Below are positions 18,057 through 26,940 of a DNA stretch of 64,000 nucleotides, in pieces (position 1 is the first letter of the stretch; each line of letters begins with the position of its first letter). The translations under genes and the position numbers were made by a program. The notes beneath the pieces are model-generated. The model did no database searches and had not been told where the DNA came from. It saw only the letters and a program-made list of their open reading frames with translations. Location of the stretch: the NCBI GenBank assembly GCA_021647985.1, contig JAKITQ010000010.1, positions 1 through 64,000 of the forward strand. Direction: 5' to 3'. This DNA comes from Flavobacteriaceae bacterium (GTDB lineage Bacteria > Bacteroidota > Bacteroidia > Flavobacteriales > Flavobacteriaceae).

Positions 18057-19616
18057 TTAATATCCAGGATTTTGAACTAAATTAGGATTAGATAGTATAG
18101 CGTTTGACGGAATTGGATATAAGTTTCTATTCTCATCACCTATAGAACCAGGATCTTTAAAATCCCAATCTTTTGTAAATTGACCAAATCGAATCAAGTC
18201 GGTTCTTCTAACAAATTCTATATATAATTCTCTCCCTCTTTCATCCAATAGATCACTTTCAGAAACACTTGGCAATGGCTGAGCACCTCTTAAGACTCTT
18301 AGTTCATTAACCATAGCTGATGGATCACCACCACTTCTCATCATAGCTTCTGCTTTCATTAAATGGGCATCTGCATATCTGAATATAACTTGATGACCAG
18401 CAAATGCACCATTTACAGGGTGATATTTTATCATACGAATTCCAGTTTGTTCATCATTACCAACCAAACCAGGTAGATCTTTTTTAAATACCAAAGGAGA
18501 ACCAGGTCTATCATTCAGTGGAGTTCCAGTAGCATCATATTGTTGCCCTATTAAAAACCCAAAACCAATACCTAAATTACTAGCATCAGCAGTAAGATTA
18601 TCTGGTACAAATCCTCTTCGTTCTTCTTGACCATCACCAACATAGTTTGAATTTGGATTCCCTTCAAAAAGGTCATAAAACTCGGCTAAGGTGGTAAAAC
18701 CATTCCATCCACCACCGGTATTGTCTGGAGAAATTTGATTGTAATGTAAGCCATTCCATATTCTATTACCTGTAGAACTTCTTGTAAACCAAATGGTTTC
18801 ATTATCAACAGCCTCTGTAAAAAGGTCGAAATAACCTGCTTGCAGTCCAAAACCGTCATTGGCAATAGCATCTACTGCTGCAATTACTTCAGCCATATCA
18901 CCAGAATCAGCAGAACCAGTTCCTTTATAAATATGTGCATTTAAAAGTAATCTTGCCTTTAAGAAATTAGCAGAGGCTTTTGAAGCAACTCCAGTTTCAG
19001 AACTAGGGCCTGTAGCCGGTAAATTAGAGATAGCATCATTTAAGTCTTGTAAAATAAAATCATAAGCTTCGGTGGTGCTTAACACAACCGGATCAATTTC
19101 TGGCCCTTCATCAGGTTGTCTAAATGGAACTACTCCATATGTATCCATAATAATCCACATGCTATACGCTCTTATGAATTTTGCTTCTGCCTCTTGTGCG
19201 GGAGTTGGATTACTTCTGCTATCAATTATCTCGGAAGCCAAAAAAGTGTTTTGATTGAATTGGTTCCATACAGTAAATACAAATGCATGAGGTGGAGTCC
19301 ATGTATGTGCATGTAATGTTCTCCAAATACCATTATCACCCCAGTCAGTTCCTCTTGTAGGTACTAAAAGTTCGTCTGTAGAAACCTCTGCCATTGCGTA
19401 ATAGTTAGCTTGATCTTCTAACTGACCTCTCAATGCATTATATAAATTTGTTAATGATGATTCTACATTTTCAACACCATTAAATTCATCTGTTGAAATA
19501 CTGAAGATAGAATCAGTTTCTTTGATCTCTAAATCAGTACATGAGATCATAAATAGAACTGACATCAATGTCAATAAACCTATTTCTTTTATTTGTTTTT
19601 TAATCATAATTTTCAT
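18057..19616 (-). CDS. SusD/RagB-family glycan-binding lipoprotein
   Basis: This is a 519-residue outer-membrane surface lipoprotein; signal peptide with lipobox cysteine at residue 26 (LFMISC). The length and the N-terminal TPR-like architecture fit SusD/RagB. Conserved-looking features are AEAKFIRAYSMWIIMDTYG, the C-terminal RYADAHLMKAEAMMRSGG, and the closing ERGRELYIEFVRRTDLIRFG. It captures oligosaccharides and hands them to the SusC channel encoded 14 bases upstream in the same operon. The downstream side carries a strong terminator, so susC-susD form the whole transcript on this side. Linkage to the GH32 genes suggests fructan or levan, but this is contextual. Confidence 0.93.
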   Translation of the reverse strand: MKIMIKKQIKEIGLLTLMSVLFMISCTDLEIKETDSIFSISTDEFNGVENVESSLTNLYNALRGQLEDQANYYAMAEVSTDELLVPTRGTDWGDNGIWRTLHAHTWTPPHAFVFTVWNQFNQNTFLASEIIDSRSNPTPAQEAEAKFIRAYSMWIIMDTYGVVPFRQPDEGPEIDPVVLSTTEAYDFILQDLNDAISNLPATGPSSETGVASKASANFLKARLLLNAHIYKGTGSADSGDMAEVIAAVDAIANDGFGLQAGYFDLFTEAVDNETIWFTRSSTGNRIWNGLHYNQISPDNTGGGWNGFTTLAEFYDLFEGNPNSNYVGDGQEERRGFVPDNLTADASNLGIGFGFLIGQQYDATGTPLNDRPGSPLVFKKDLPGLVGNDEQTGIRMIKYHPVNGAFAGHQVIFRYADAHLMKAEAMMRSGGDPSAMVNELRVLRGAQPLPSVSESDLLDERGRELYIEFVRRTDLIRFGQFTKDWDFKDPGSIGDENRNLYPIPSNAILSNPNLVQNPGY

Positions 19617-19630
19617 GACTTTTTATTTTT

Positions 19631-22600
19631 TTAAAATGTTACATTTAATCCAAGCGTAAATACTCTTGGTCTAGGATAAGATGTATAATCTATACCAGCT
19701 GTTGGTAAATTATTCAACAGAGCTGAATTGCCTGGATTTGTACTCAATTCAGGATCTAAACCTGTGTAATCTGTGATTAAAAACAAGTTTTGTCCTGTTA
19801 AATAAAATCGTAAAGAATTTAAAAAACTATCCTCACCTATTGGTACAGTATATCCGATAGTAGCATTTTGTAAACGAACAAAATTACCTTTTTCTAAAAA
19901 TCTTGTTGACACTGCAGCTTCTGCATTTCCTGCCTCCCCACTAGTTAATACATTGGGTGTAACGTTACGCGCATTGGCAATTGCTCCTGCGGTAAAAAAG
20001 GCATTCGCTGTATTATTATATATATAAAATCCTGATTGTCCTGTTAAAAATGCTGAAAAATCCCAGTTTTTATAGGTTAGGTTTGTTGAAAGACCGAAAT
20101 TAGTTGTAGGTAAAGCACTTTTGCCCACAAATGTTTGGTTATCACCAATTGGTTGACCATTGGCATCAAAGCCTTCAAATTCTCTTAAGAAATAGGAGAA
20201 TAAGGGTTGATTTCCTGCCAAAATTTGCGAAAATGCTTGTGATAATCCTTGTCCGTTAATAGTACCAGCTGGAATTTGCCCTCCAAAATCTTGCATTTCA
20301 TTTTCATTATATGCAATATTAAATCCTGCGCTCCAAGTAAAATCATCCGTTTGAAAAAAGTCATAATTAATAGAAAATTCAACACCTTGATTTAATACAA
20401 TAGCATCTAAATTTATAAAGAAAAAAGGTTGCGGTGAAGGTTGTGCGGCTTCAACACGTAACAAAATATCCTGTGTTTCCGATCTGTACAAATCAAAACT
20501 ACCGGTCAATCTATCATTATTTAATCCAAAATCAATACCAAATCCATATGACGTTGTTTCCTCCCATTTTAGAGCTGGGTTTGCAAATGAAACAACTTCA
20601 AGCCCAGGAGTATTAATATCTCCACCACCAGTAATATCAGGACCAGCATATCGTTCTCTACGAATAAAATTACCATGTCCTAAGCCATCTTGATTACCTG
20701 TTATACCCCAACTTACTCTTGCTTTTAAAAGGGAAACAGCATCTCCAATAAAATCTTCCTCATTTATTTTCCAAGCAAAAGCTGCTGATGGAAATATACC
20801 ATATTGATTATCACTACCAAAACGAGATGATCCATCAATTCTTACGGTACCGGTAAATAAATATTTATTGGCGATGGTATAATTTCCTCTTGTGAAGAAA
20901 GATTGTATTTCATCAGTAGTATCAAAGAAATCTCCATAAATTGAAGATACCGGAGAAACTCCTGTTGTCGCTAATACATCAGTTACCGGATTTGGAAATA
21001 AACGATTGATAAAACCACCATTCGCATCCCTACCGTATTGTTGGTATGATCCTGTTATCGAGTTCTGTATAGAAGAAGCAGTTGTTCTAAGATCACCTGC
21101 CATAGCGTTCATATTGGTAGTATTATAACCCCAACCCTGAACATTTCGACCACTTCTTTGGAAATCCTGAAAAGAATAACCGGCGAGAAGGTTTAATTTA
21201 GAATTACCAAATTCTTTATCCCAAGTAAGGGTAAGCTCTAATAATTTACTTTCAGCATCCAAATCAGATAATGTAGCATAACCAGTTCCAAAAATTCCAT
21301 CACCGGCATTTCTTGCCAAACCAGATGTTTGAACCTCTCTTGTTGATTTTGACTTATCATAACCTAAAGTGATTTTAGCATTTAAATCGGAGGTTAAATC
21401 ATAATCAGCAGAAAAATTAAGCAATATTCTATCTGTATCAGAAGTATTTTGTATATATTTTAGCATATTTGCAGGGTTTCTTTGACCTCCTGAATCAAAA
21501 TCAGGATCATTAGGCCAAGTTGGGTTGGCAGAATATGCAGAGCCTAAAAGGTCACCTTGGAAACCAGCATTACCACTTATCGCAGGTAATTCATCACCAA
21601 CATTTGATATGGTTGACTGTAAATTTAATTTTAATTTGTCATCAAAAAAGCGATGTGATAAATTTAATCTACCTGAAATTCTCTGTAAAGAAGAATTTTC
21701 TAGTATTCCTTGCAAGTCTTGATAGCCAATGGTTGCTCTAACTGACCCGTTGTCATAAGCTCGTGAATATGCAAAATTTTGATCGTGTGAAAAAGAAGTT
21801 CTTGTAACAACATCTTGCCAATCTGTATTAGCACCAAAATCTTGAGCAGCAGCATTACCACCAAATTGAGTAACTGCACCCAAAAAGTCTTCCGCACCTA
21901 ATAAATTATATCTATTTGCTGGCGATGACGAACTCATAGCTGAATTAAATTCAAATCGACCTCCTTGGCCCCTTCCTTTTTTAGTTGTTACAATAACCAC
22001 ACCATTTGCACCTCTTGAGCCATAAATTGCTGTAGCCGATGCATCTTTTAAAATACTTATGCTTTCAATATCGCTCGGATTAAGGAAACTAAGAGGATTT
22101 ACCGCTGAGCTAGAGCCAAATCCGGTATCTCCACTTTCAGCGGATGTATTTTCACCAGATAGAGGAACCCCATCAACAACATATAAGGGGTTGTTATTGG
22201 ATCGTACAGAATTAGTACCACGAATACGAATCGCTATTCCGGCTCCAGGTTCACCACTTGATTGGGTAATTTGAACCCCTGCAACTTTTCCTTGAATAAG
22301 TTGTTCAGGTGCGACAATAGCACCTCCGTTAAAATCTTTTGAACTAACAGAAGCAACTGCTCCGGTTGCATCTTTTACCGTAGTTGTACCATAGCCAATC
22401 ACGATAACTTCGTCTAAAGCTTCGGCATCAACTGCTAATTGTACATCAATAGTTGATTGTCCGTTTACAGTAATAGATTGGGTTGTAAAACCAACAAAAC
22501 TAAATTCTAGTACTGCGTCTGAACCTACATTATCAATGGTGTAATTTCCGTCAAAATCTGTAGAAACTCCATTGGTTGTGCCTTTAACAAGGACATTAAC

Positions 22601-22717
22601 TCCAGGTAATGGTCCATCATCACCTGTAATTGTTCCGCTCACTGTTTGAGCGAGTATTACGCTACCGAATAGCATAATACCCAAAAACATAAATTGTTTG
22701 AGTAATTTAATTTTCAT
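19631..22717 (-). CDS. SusC/RagA-family TonB-dependent outer-membrane transporter
   Basis: The reading frame opens at 22771, but the ATG at 22717 gives a normal signal peptide (MKIKLLKQFMFLGIML... cleaved after LAQ) and a 1028-residue protein. Order of domains: carboxypeptidase-like regulatory domain (GTITGDDGPLPGVNVLVKG), the SusC signature EALDEVIVIGYG, a TonB plug (GVQITQSSGEPGAGIAIRIR, with ATAIYGSRGANGVV), then a 22-strand-type barrel ending in the aromatic terminus LNVTF. It imports oligosaccharides across the outer membrane with TonB energy, paired with the SusD protein immediately downstream. The 714-base upstream region holds a strong hairpin and two LacI-type operators. Confidence 0.94.
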   Translation of the reverse strand: MKIKLLKQFMFLGIMLFGSVILAQTVSGTITGDDGPLPGVNVLVKGTTNGVSTDFDGNYTIDNVGSDAVLEFSFVGFTTQSITVNGQSTIDVQLAVDAEALDEVIVIGYGTTTVKDATGAVASVSSKDFNGGAIVAPEQLIQGKVAGVQITQSSGEPGAGIAIRIRGTNSVRSNNNPLYVVDGVPLSGENTSAESGDTGFGSSSAVNPLSFLNPSDIESISILKDASATAIYGSRGANGVVIVTTKKGRGQGGRFEFNSAMSSSSPANRYNLLGAEDFLGAVTQFGGNAAAQDFGANTDWQDVVTRTSFSHDQNFAYSRAYDNGSVRATIGYQDLQGILENSSLQRISGRLNLSHRFFDDKLKLNLQSTISNVGDELPAISGNAGFQGDLLGSAYSANPTWPNDPDFDSGGQRNPANMLKYIQNTSDTDRILLNFSADYDLTSDLNAKITLGYDKSKSTREVQTSGLARNAGDGIFGTGYATLSDLDAESKLLELTLTWDKEFGNSKLNLLAGYSFQDFQRSGRNVQGWGYNTTNMNAMAGDLRTTASSIQNSITGSYQQYGRDANGGFINRLFPNPVTDVLATTGVSPVSSIYGDFFDTTDEIQSFFTRGNYTIANKYLFTGTVRIDGSSRFGSDNQYGIFPSAAFAWKINEEDFIGDAVSLLKARVSWGITGNQDGLGHGNFIRRERYAGPDITGGGDINTPGLEVVSFANPALKWEETTSYGFGIDFGLNNDRLTGSFDLYRSETQDILLRVEAAQPSPQPFFFINLDAIVLNQGVEFSINYDFFQTDDFTWSAGFNIAYNENEMQDFGGQIPAGTINGQGLSQAFSQILAGNQPLFSYFLREFEGFDANGQPIGDNQTFVGKSALPTTNFGLSTNLTYKNWDFSAFLTGQSGFYIYNNTANAFFTAGAIANARNVTPNVLTSGEAGNAEAAVSTRFLEKGNFVRLQNATIGYTVPIGEDSFLNSLRFYLTGQNLFLITDYTGLDPELSTNPGNSALLNNLPTAGIDYTSYPRPRVFTLGLNVTF

Positions 22718-22876
22718 AATAATAATTAATTTAAGTATAAGTAATAATAAAATTAAAATATTAAAAATCATATATTCTTAATATAGGGTAATTGAATTGA
22801 TAATAAAAATTGAATAATGTGTTAAATAAAATTAAAAGTTATCTTATAATTCATTAAGGTTATAAAAAAATCTTGA

Positions 22877-22912
22877 ATCAACTAACTTCTAAATTATTAG
22901 AAGTTAGTTGAT
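22877..22912. promoter_or_regulatory. perfect 16-bp inverted repeat in the susC leader
   Basis: Arms 22877-22892 and 22897-22912 (starting ATCAACTAACTTCTAA) are exact reverse complements around a 4-base loop. There is no long T run immediately after either arm, so it is not a typical terminator. It lies 160-195 bases upstream of the susC ATG, where it could be an RNA leader structure or a protein-binding dyad. Confidence 0.6.
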
Positions 22913-23154
22913 AACATTATTAGATCGATATATTACATGTATTAATTTAAATTTATGATTTTCAGAAATTTAAATATTTAATAATTTCATCATATTTATT
23001 TAAGAGCAGGCTATAGTTCTGCAATTTACAAACTAGAATGGCTTATAGACTAATACAATTCCGTCAAAAACATATACTATTAGGAATTAGTATAATTCTA
23101 TTAATTAGAAGTCTAAGATATAATGATTTACTTTAATTCATGATTTATTATGTT

Positions 23155-23170
23155 ACGAAATCGTTTTCGT
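23155..23170. promoter_or_regulatory. LacI-family operator, copy 1
   Basis: ACGAAATCGTTTTCGT is a 16-bp near-perfect dyad centred on CG, one symmetric pair mismatched. It closely resembles the E. coli PurR box (ACGCAAACGTTTTCGT), the classic shape bound by LacI-family dimers. The adjacent gene is a LacI-family regulator. Confidence 0.75.
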
Positions 23171-23186
23171 GTTAATAACTTGTACA

Positions 23187-23202
23187 ACGAAATCGTTTTC
23201 GT
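23187..23202. promoter_or_regulatory. LacI-family operator, copy 2
   Basis: This is an exact second copy of ACGAAATCGTTTTCGT, starting 32 bases after the first (about three helical turns), which puts both sites on the same face of the DNA and would allow cooperative binding or local looping. Confidence 0.75.
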
Positions 23203-23431
23203 AGATTAAATTATCTTAATGATTATTTAATAAATATGGTTTTTTGATACAATATTATATTGTAAGCCCTTTTTCAGTTCACTTGGTTCTAAAAAATCTA
23301 AATTTTACAAATCGATTCACCCATTATTAAAGACCGTAAATGCCATTGCACTTTACGTCATTGCAGCTATTTATATAGAAAATTGTTCGTTTATTTATGA
23401 TTTGTATTGAAAAATACATTAATTTAGTTTG

Positions 23432-24451
23432 ATGCCACAAATAAGATTAAAAGACGTAGCAAATATACTAGGCTTATCAAATTCTACGGTTTCTAAAGCC
23501 TTAAATGACTCTTTCGAAATAAGTGATGAAACCAAACGAAAAGTACAACATACAGCAAGGTTGCTAAATTATACACCAAATCAAGTAGCCGTTAACCTTA
23601 GAAAAAAGCATACCAAAACAATAGGTGTAATTATTCCAACTATGGTTCATCATTTTTTTTCTAAAATTATTGATGGTATTATAGAAAGAGCTGAAAAAGA
23701 TGGGTATTTGGTAATAATTCTTCAGTCTAATGAAAGTATTTCTCTTGAAAAAAAGCAGGTAAACTTGTTAATTGATAAGAGGGTAGATGGCATATTAATA
23801 TCTCTTTCCAATGAAACTAATGAGTTTGTTCATTTAAAAAAGATTTTAAGTAGAAATATACCTTTAATTCTATTTGACAAAATTGAACCTTCTATTGCAT
23901 GTTCGAAAGTTAAAATTGATGATTTCGAAGCTGCATATAGTTCTGTGGTTTTTCTCATTAAGAAGGGCTATAAGAAAATTGCACATTTTAGAGGCGATTT
24001 TAATCCTAAAAATTCTGTCGATAGGTTTAATGGCTATAAACAAGCACTTTTAGATAATAATATAGACTTTGATCCTTCGTTGGTATTTTTATGTGATAAT
24101 AATTCTGATTTTGAGGATGGATATTCTAATGCGAAAAAATTGATTTCTGATAAAATTAAAGTTGACGCTATTTTTGCTATAACTGATTTAATAGCCATAG
24201 GTGCCATTAAATATCTTAAAGAACAACAGATAAAAGTTCCTGAAGAAATTGCTGTTTTTGGTTTCAGCAACTGGTTTATGTCTTCTGTTATTAGTCCTAC
24301 GCTATCCACTGTAGATCAACCAGCATATAAAATGGGGAAAGTATCTATGGAAATTTTACTCGACGAAATACGAACTCTAAAAGAGAATAAAACAGTTACT
24401 CACAAAGAGATTACTCTTCCAACGAAATTAGTTATTAGAAATTCTTGTTAA
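23432..24451 (+). CDS. LacI-family transcriptional regulator
   Basis: This is a 339-residue repressor-type protein. The N-terminal HTH (about residues 3-25) has LKDVANILGLSNSTVSKALN, the standard LacI recognition pattern, followed by the hinge region with YTPNQVAVNLRKK. The remaining ~280 residues are a periplasmic-binding-protein-like sugar sensor, with TIGVIIPTMVHHFFSKIIDG opening it and FGFSNW and TVDQPAYKMGK near the end. A TTG three bases upstream could also be used, but ATG at 23432 fits. It is divergent from susC and faces the PfkB kinase gene. It probably senses a fructose-related sugar and controls the locus through the two CG-centred dyads upstream. Family firm, ligand inferred. Confidence 0.93.
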   Translation: MPQIRLKDVANILGLSNSTVSKALNDSFEISDETKRKVQHTARLLNYTPNQVAVNLRKKHTKTIGVIIPTMVHHFFSKIIDGIIERAEKDGYLVIILQSNESISLEKKQVNLLIDKRVDGILISLSNETNEFVHLKKILSRNIPLILFDKIEPSIACSKVKIDDFEAAYSSVVFLIKKGYKKIAHFRGDFNPKNSVDRFNGYKQALLDNNIDFDPSLVFLCDNNSDFEDGYSNAKKLISDKIKVDAIFAITDLIAIGAIKYLKEQQIKVPEEIAVFGFSNWFMSSVISPTLSTVDQPAYKMGKVSMEILLDEIRTLKENKTVTHKEITLPTKLVIRNSC

Positions 24452-24466
24452 ACCCAATATATGAAA

Positions 24467-24629
24467 TATACCCAAGCCAAATAGCTTTTCGGTTTTTTCT
24501 CTCTTTCTTTTTTCCTCTAACTGCGTTAAAATTTTAAACCGTAGCTATGGCTATGCTTGAAAATTTTGTCTTGTTACAGACAAAAATAAAATCGGTAAAA
24601 TTCCCGACAACCTATTTGGCTTGGGTATA
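24467..24629. repeat. 163-bp palindromic element with 18-bp perfect terminal inverted repeats
   Basis: Outer arms 24467-24484 and 24612-24629 (TATACCCAAGCCAAATAG) are exact reverse complements. Inside are further stems: AAAATTTT at 24528-24535 and 24560-24567, and TTTTGTC (24564-24570) with GACAAAA (24579-24585). It fills most of the convergent gap between lacI and the PfkB kinase gene. No ORF is present. It may be a MITE-like or REP-like dispersed repeat, or an unusually large bidirectional terminator. Confidence 0.7.
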
Positions 24630-24711
24630 GAATTTTAGTTATAGTCTTAAACGAATGCAAAATATACGACTTTGACACTTTTTTAGTATTAATCGAAATC
24701 AGATTTATAGA

Positions 24712-25614
24712 TTAATGGTTGTCATTTTTAAATTTTTTTATAAAAGTTGTTGTTTCCGATTGCGAAATTTTCGGATTAGCTCCTTTTTTACCTGCTACCA
24801 AAGCACCAATAGCACAAGCAATGTTTAATGCTTCGCCCGGTTGTACTTTTTTCAAAAGGTTACTAATTAAAGTAGCCAAAAATGAATCACCTGCTCCAAC
24901 AGTATCAACAACTTTAATAGGGTAGGCGTTGTTGTTGTTGTACAATTGGCCATTAAAAAGTAATATAGCACCATTTTTACCCTTTGTTATACATATTTGA
25001 AAAGTATGGGTGTGTTCAGAAAGAAAGGTTATTTGATCAACTATGGACTCGGAATTACAACCTAAAGCTGCACATATTTCATTTAACTCTTCATCATTAC
25101 ATTTAATAAAATCCGATTTATTCATTAATTCTAACAACAAATCTAAAGTATAAAAGGGAGGACGAAGATTCACATCAAATACCTTAAATGAAGCATTTAG
25201 CAATAAATTCAATAAAGTATTTTTTGTTTTTTCATTTCTGGAAGCTAGACTTCCAAAAATAAAAGCATCTGATGACTTTACATTTTTAAGAGCCTGATCT
25301 GATACTTCTATATTATCCCAAGCTACAGGTTGTTCTATTTTATATGTTGCTGAATTGTTTTCATCTAAAGTTACTTCAACGCACCCTGTATCTAGAATTT
25401 CATCTATTTGAATTAATGAAGTATCTAATCCATTTTTTTTGACATATTGTACCAAATCTCTCCCTATTTCATCATTTCCAACCCTACTTATTATATTTGT
25501 ATCCATACCAAAAGAATATAACCTTAAAGCTACATTTAATGGTGCACCCCCTATCTTTTTGTGACTAGGAAAAACATCCCAAAGCACTTCTCCAAAGCAA
25601 GTTACTTTTGGCAT
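24712..25614 (-). CDS. PfkB-family carbohydrate kinase, probable fructokinase
   Basis: This is a 300-residue cytoplasmic sugar kinase of the ribokinase/PfkB family. It opens with VTCFGEVLWDVFPS and the substrate-side GGAPLNVALRL, and ends with the ATP/anion-hole signature DTVGAGDSF (237-245), where Asp243 is the catalytic base. Residues GNDEIGRD also match fructokinase-type members. It should phosphorylate free fructose released by the GH32 enzyme. It is 6 bases downstream of the sugar porter gene and last in the GH32-porter-kinase operon. Other PfkB substrates cannot be excluded, but the context strongly favours fructose. Confidence 0.88.
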   Translation of the reverse strand: MPKVTCFGEVLWDVFPSHKKIGGAPLNVALRLYSFGMDTNIISRVGNDEIGRDLVQYVKKNGLDTSLIQIDEILDTGCVEVTLDENNSATYKIEQPVAWDNIEVSDQALKNVKSSDAFIFGSLASRNEKTKNTLLNLLLNASFKVFDVNLRPPFYTLDLLLELMNKSDFIKCNDEELNEICAALGCNSESIVDQITFLSEHTHTFQICITKGKNGAILLFNGQLYNNNNAYPIKVVDTVGAGDSFLATLISNLLKKVQPGEALNIACAIGALVAGKKGANPKISQSETTTFIKKFKNDNH

Positions 25615-25620
25615 AACCGA

Positions 25621-26940
25621 TTATTTTTTAATTAATTTTTTTTCTAATTCTTCTAAAGTAATTCCTTTAGTTTCAGGCATCAAAAAGAATACAAACAACA
25701 GCTGAAAAACCATCATCAAAGCGAAAAATGCAAAGACAATTCCCGCGCCAATAGTTGCAAATAAAAATGGAATAGTGGAAGGAATAATGGCGGCTAATAC
25801 CCAATGTGTCGATGATCCGAATGATTGACCTGATGCCCGCAAGTGATCCGGGAAAATTTCAGAAATAAACACCCATATAACTGCTCCCTGACCTATGGCA
25901 TGAGAGGCTATAAAAATAAATAAGAAAATTGGAACAGCTAGTCCGGTCCAATTCATAAAAAATGCCATGGCCACAAGTGATAAAGAAATTATATATCCAA
26001 CAGAACCAAAATACATAAGTCTTTTTCTTCCGAGTTTATCAATCAAAGCCACTCCAATAATGGTAAATACTAAATTTGTAATGCCGATACCAATACTGCT
26101 TAATAATGCTGTACGCTCACCTAGGCCGGCTTCTTCAAAAATACGTGGAGCATAATACAGAAAGGCATTGATTCCAGATAGTTGATTGAAAAAAGCAATT
26201 AGAAATGCCAACATTAAAGGAAAGTGATACTTTTTCATAAAAATAGTTTCTTTACTATGGATATGAGTTTTATGGCCTTTTTCAATTTCAGAAATTAATG
26301 CATCCACGTCTTGATTGGGATAAATCAAATTTAAAACATTTTTAGCTTCTTTTTTTCTACCTTTTAATAGAAGCCATCTTGGGCTCATTGGTACCCTTAG
26401 TATCAATAAGGTATAAATTACAGCAGGAATAGCTTCCACTCCAATCATCCACCTCCATGCATTTTCACCTATATTATTTAATAGATAATTGGATAAAAAA
26501 GCAATTAAAATTCCAAAAACAATATTAAACTGATAAAGGGCAACAAGTCGCCCTCTGTCTTTCGCAGGTGCAATTTCAGATACATAAGCCGGGGCTGCAA
26601 TAGTTGAAGCACCAACACCTAACCCACCTATAAATCTAAAAAAAGCAAAGGTATATGGATCATTGACAAGTGCTGAGCCAATAGCAGAGAAAGTATATAA
26701 AACCCCAATTATTATTAAGGTATTCTTTCTTCCAAATTTATTTGTGGGAATACCACCAAATATGGCACCGATTACTGTTCCCCAAAGCGCCATAGCCATT
26801 ACTATAGAACCATGAAAAACATCAGAAGAACCCCATAAAATCTGTAATTTTTTATCGGCTCCCGAAATAACTACCGTATCAAAGCCAAAAAGAAAACCAG
26901 CTAAGGCAACAACTATTGACCAAAGAAATACTTTATTCAT
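25621..26940 (-). CDS. sugar porter-family MFS transporter
   Basis: From the ATG at 26940 this is a 439-residue, 12-helix inner-membrane sugar transporter; an in-frame ATG seven codons upstream (26961) is possible. Sugar-porter motifs are visible: FGFDTVVISG in helix 1, NKFGRKN after helix 2, PAYVSEIAPAKDRGRL, the helix-7 QLSGINAFLYYAPRIF, DKLGRKRLM and the C-terminal PETKG. With the chosen start, the ATG overlaps the end of the GH32 gene by 8 bases (ATGAATAA), indicating translational coupling. It should import fructose, sucrose or short fructo-oligosaccharides for the cytoplasmic GH32 enzyme and the kinase. Confidence 0.92.
   Translation of the reverse strand: MNKVFLWSIVVALAGFLFGFDTVVISGADKKLQILWGSSDVFHGSIVMAMALWGTVIGAIFGGIPTNKFGRKNTLIIIGVLYTFSAIGSALVNDPYTFAFFRFIGGLGVGASTIAAPAYVSEIAPAKDRGRLVALYQFNIVFGILIAFLSNYLLNNIGENAWRWMIGVEAIPAVIYTLLILRVPMSPRWLLLKGRKKEAKNVLNLIYPNQDVDALISEIEKGHKTHIHSKETIFMKKYHFPLMLAFLIAFFNQLSGINAFLYYAPRIFEEAGLGERTALLSSIGIGITNLVFTIIGVALIDKLGRKRLMYFGSVGYIISLSLVAMAFFMNWTGLAVPIFLFIFIASHAIGQGAVIWVFISEIFPDHLRASGQSFGSSTHWVLAAIIPSTIPFLFATIGAGIVFAFFALMMVFQLLFVFFLMPETKGITLEELEKKLIKK

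Larger units (their letters stand above)
22718..23431. other. 714-bp divergent intergenic region between susC and lacI
   Basis: No convincing gene is present. It contains a 36-bp perfect hairpin near susC and two 16-bp LacI-type dyads near the middle, both listed separately. Operators lie about 440-485 bases upstream of susC and about 230-275 bases upstream of lacI, so at least one of the two transcripts probably has a long leader. I did not find a clear TAnnTTTG element for either gene. Confidence 0.7.
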
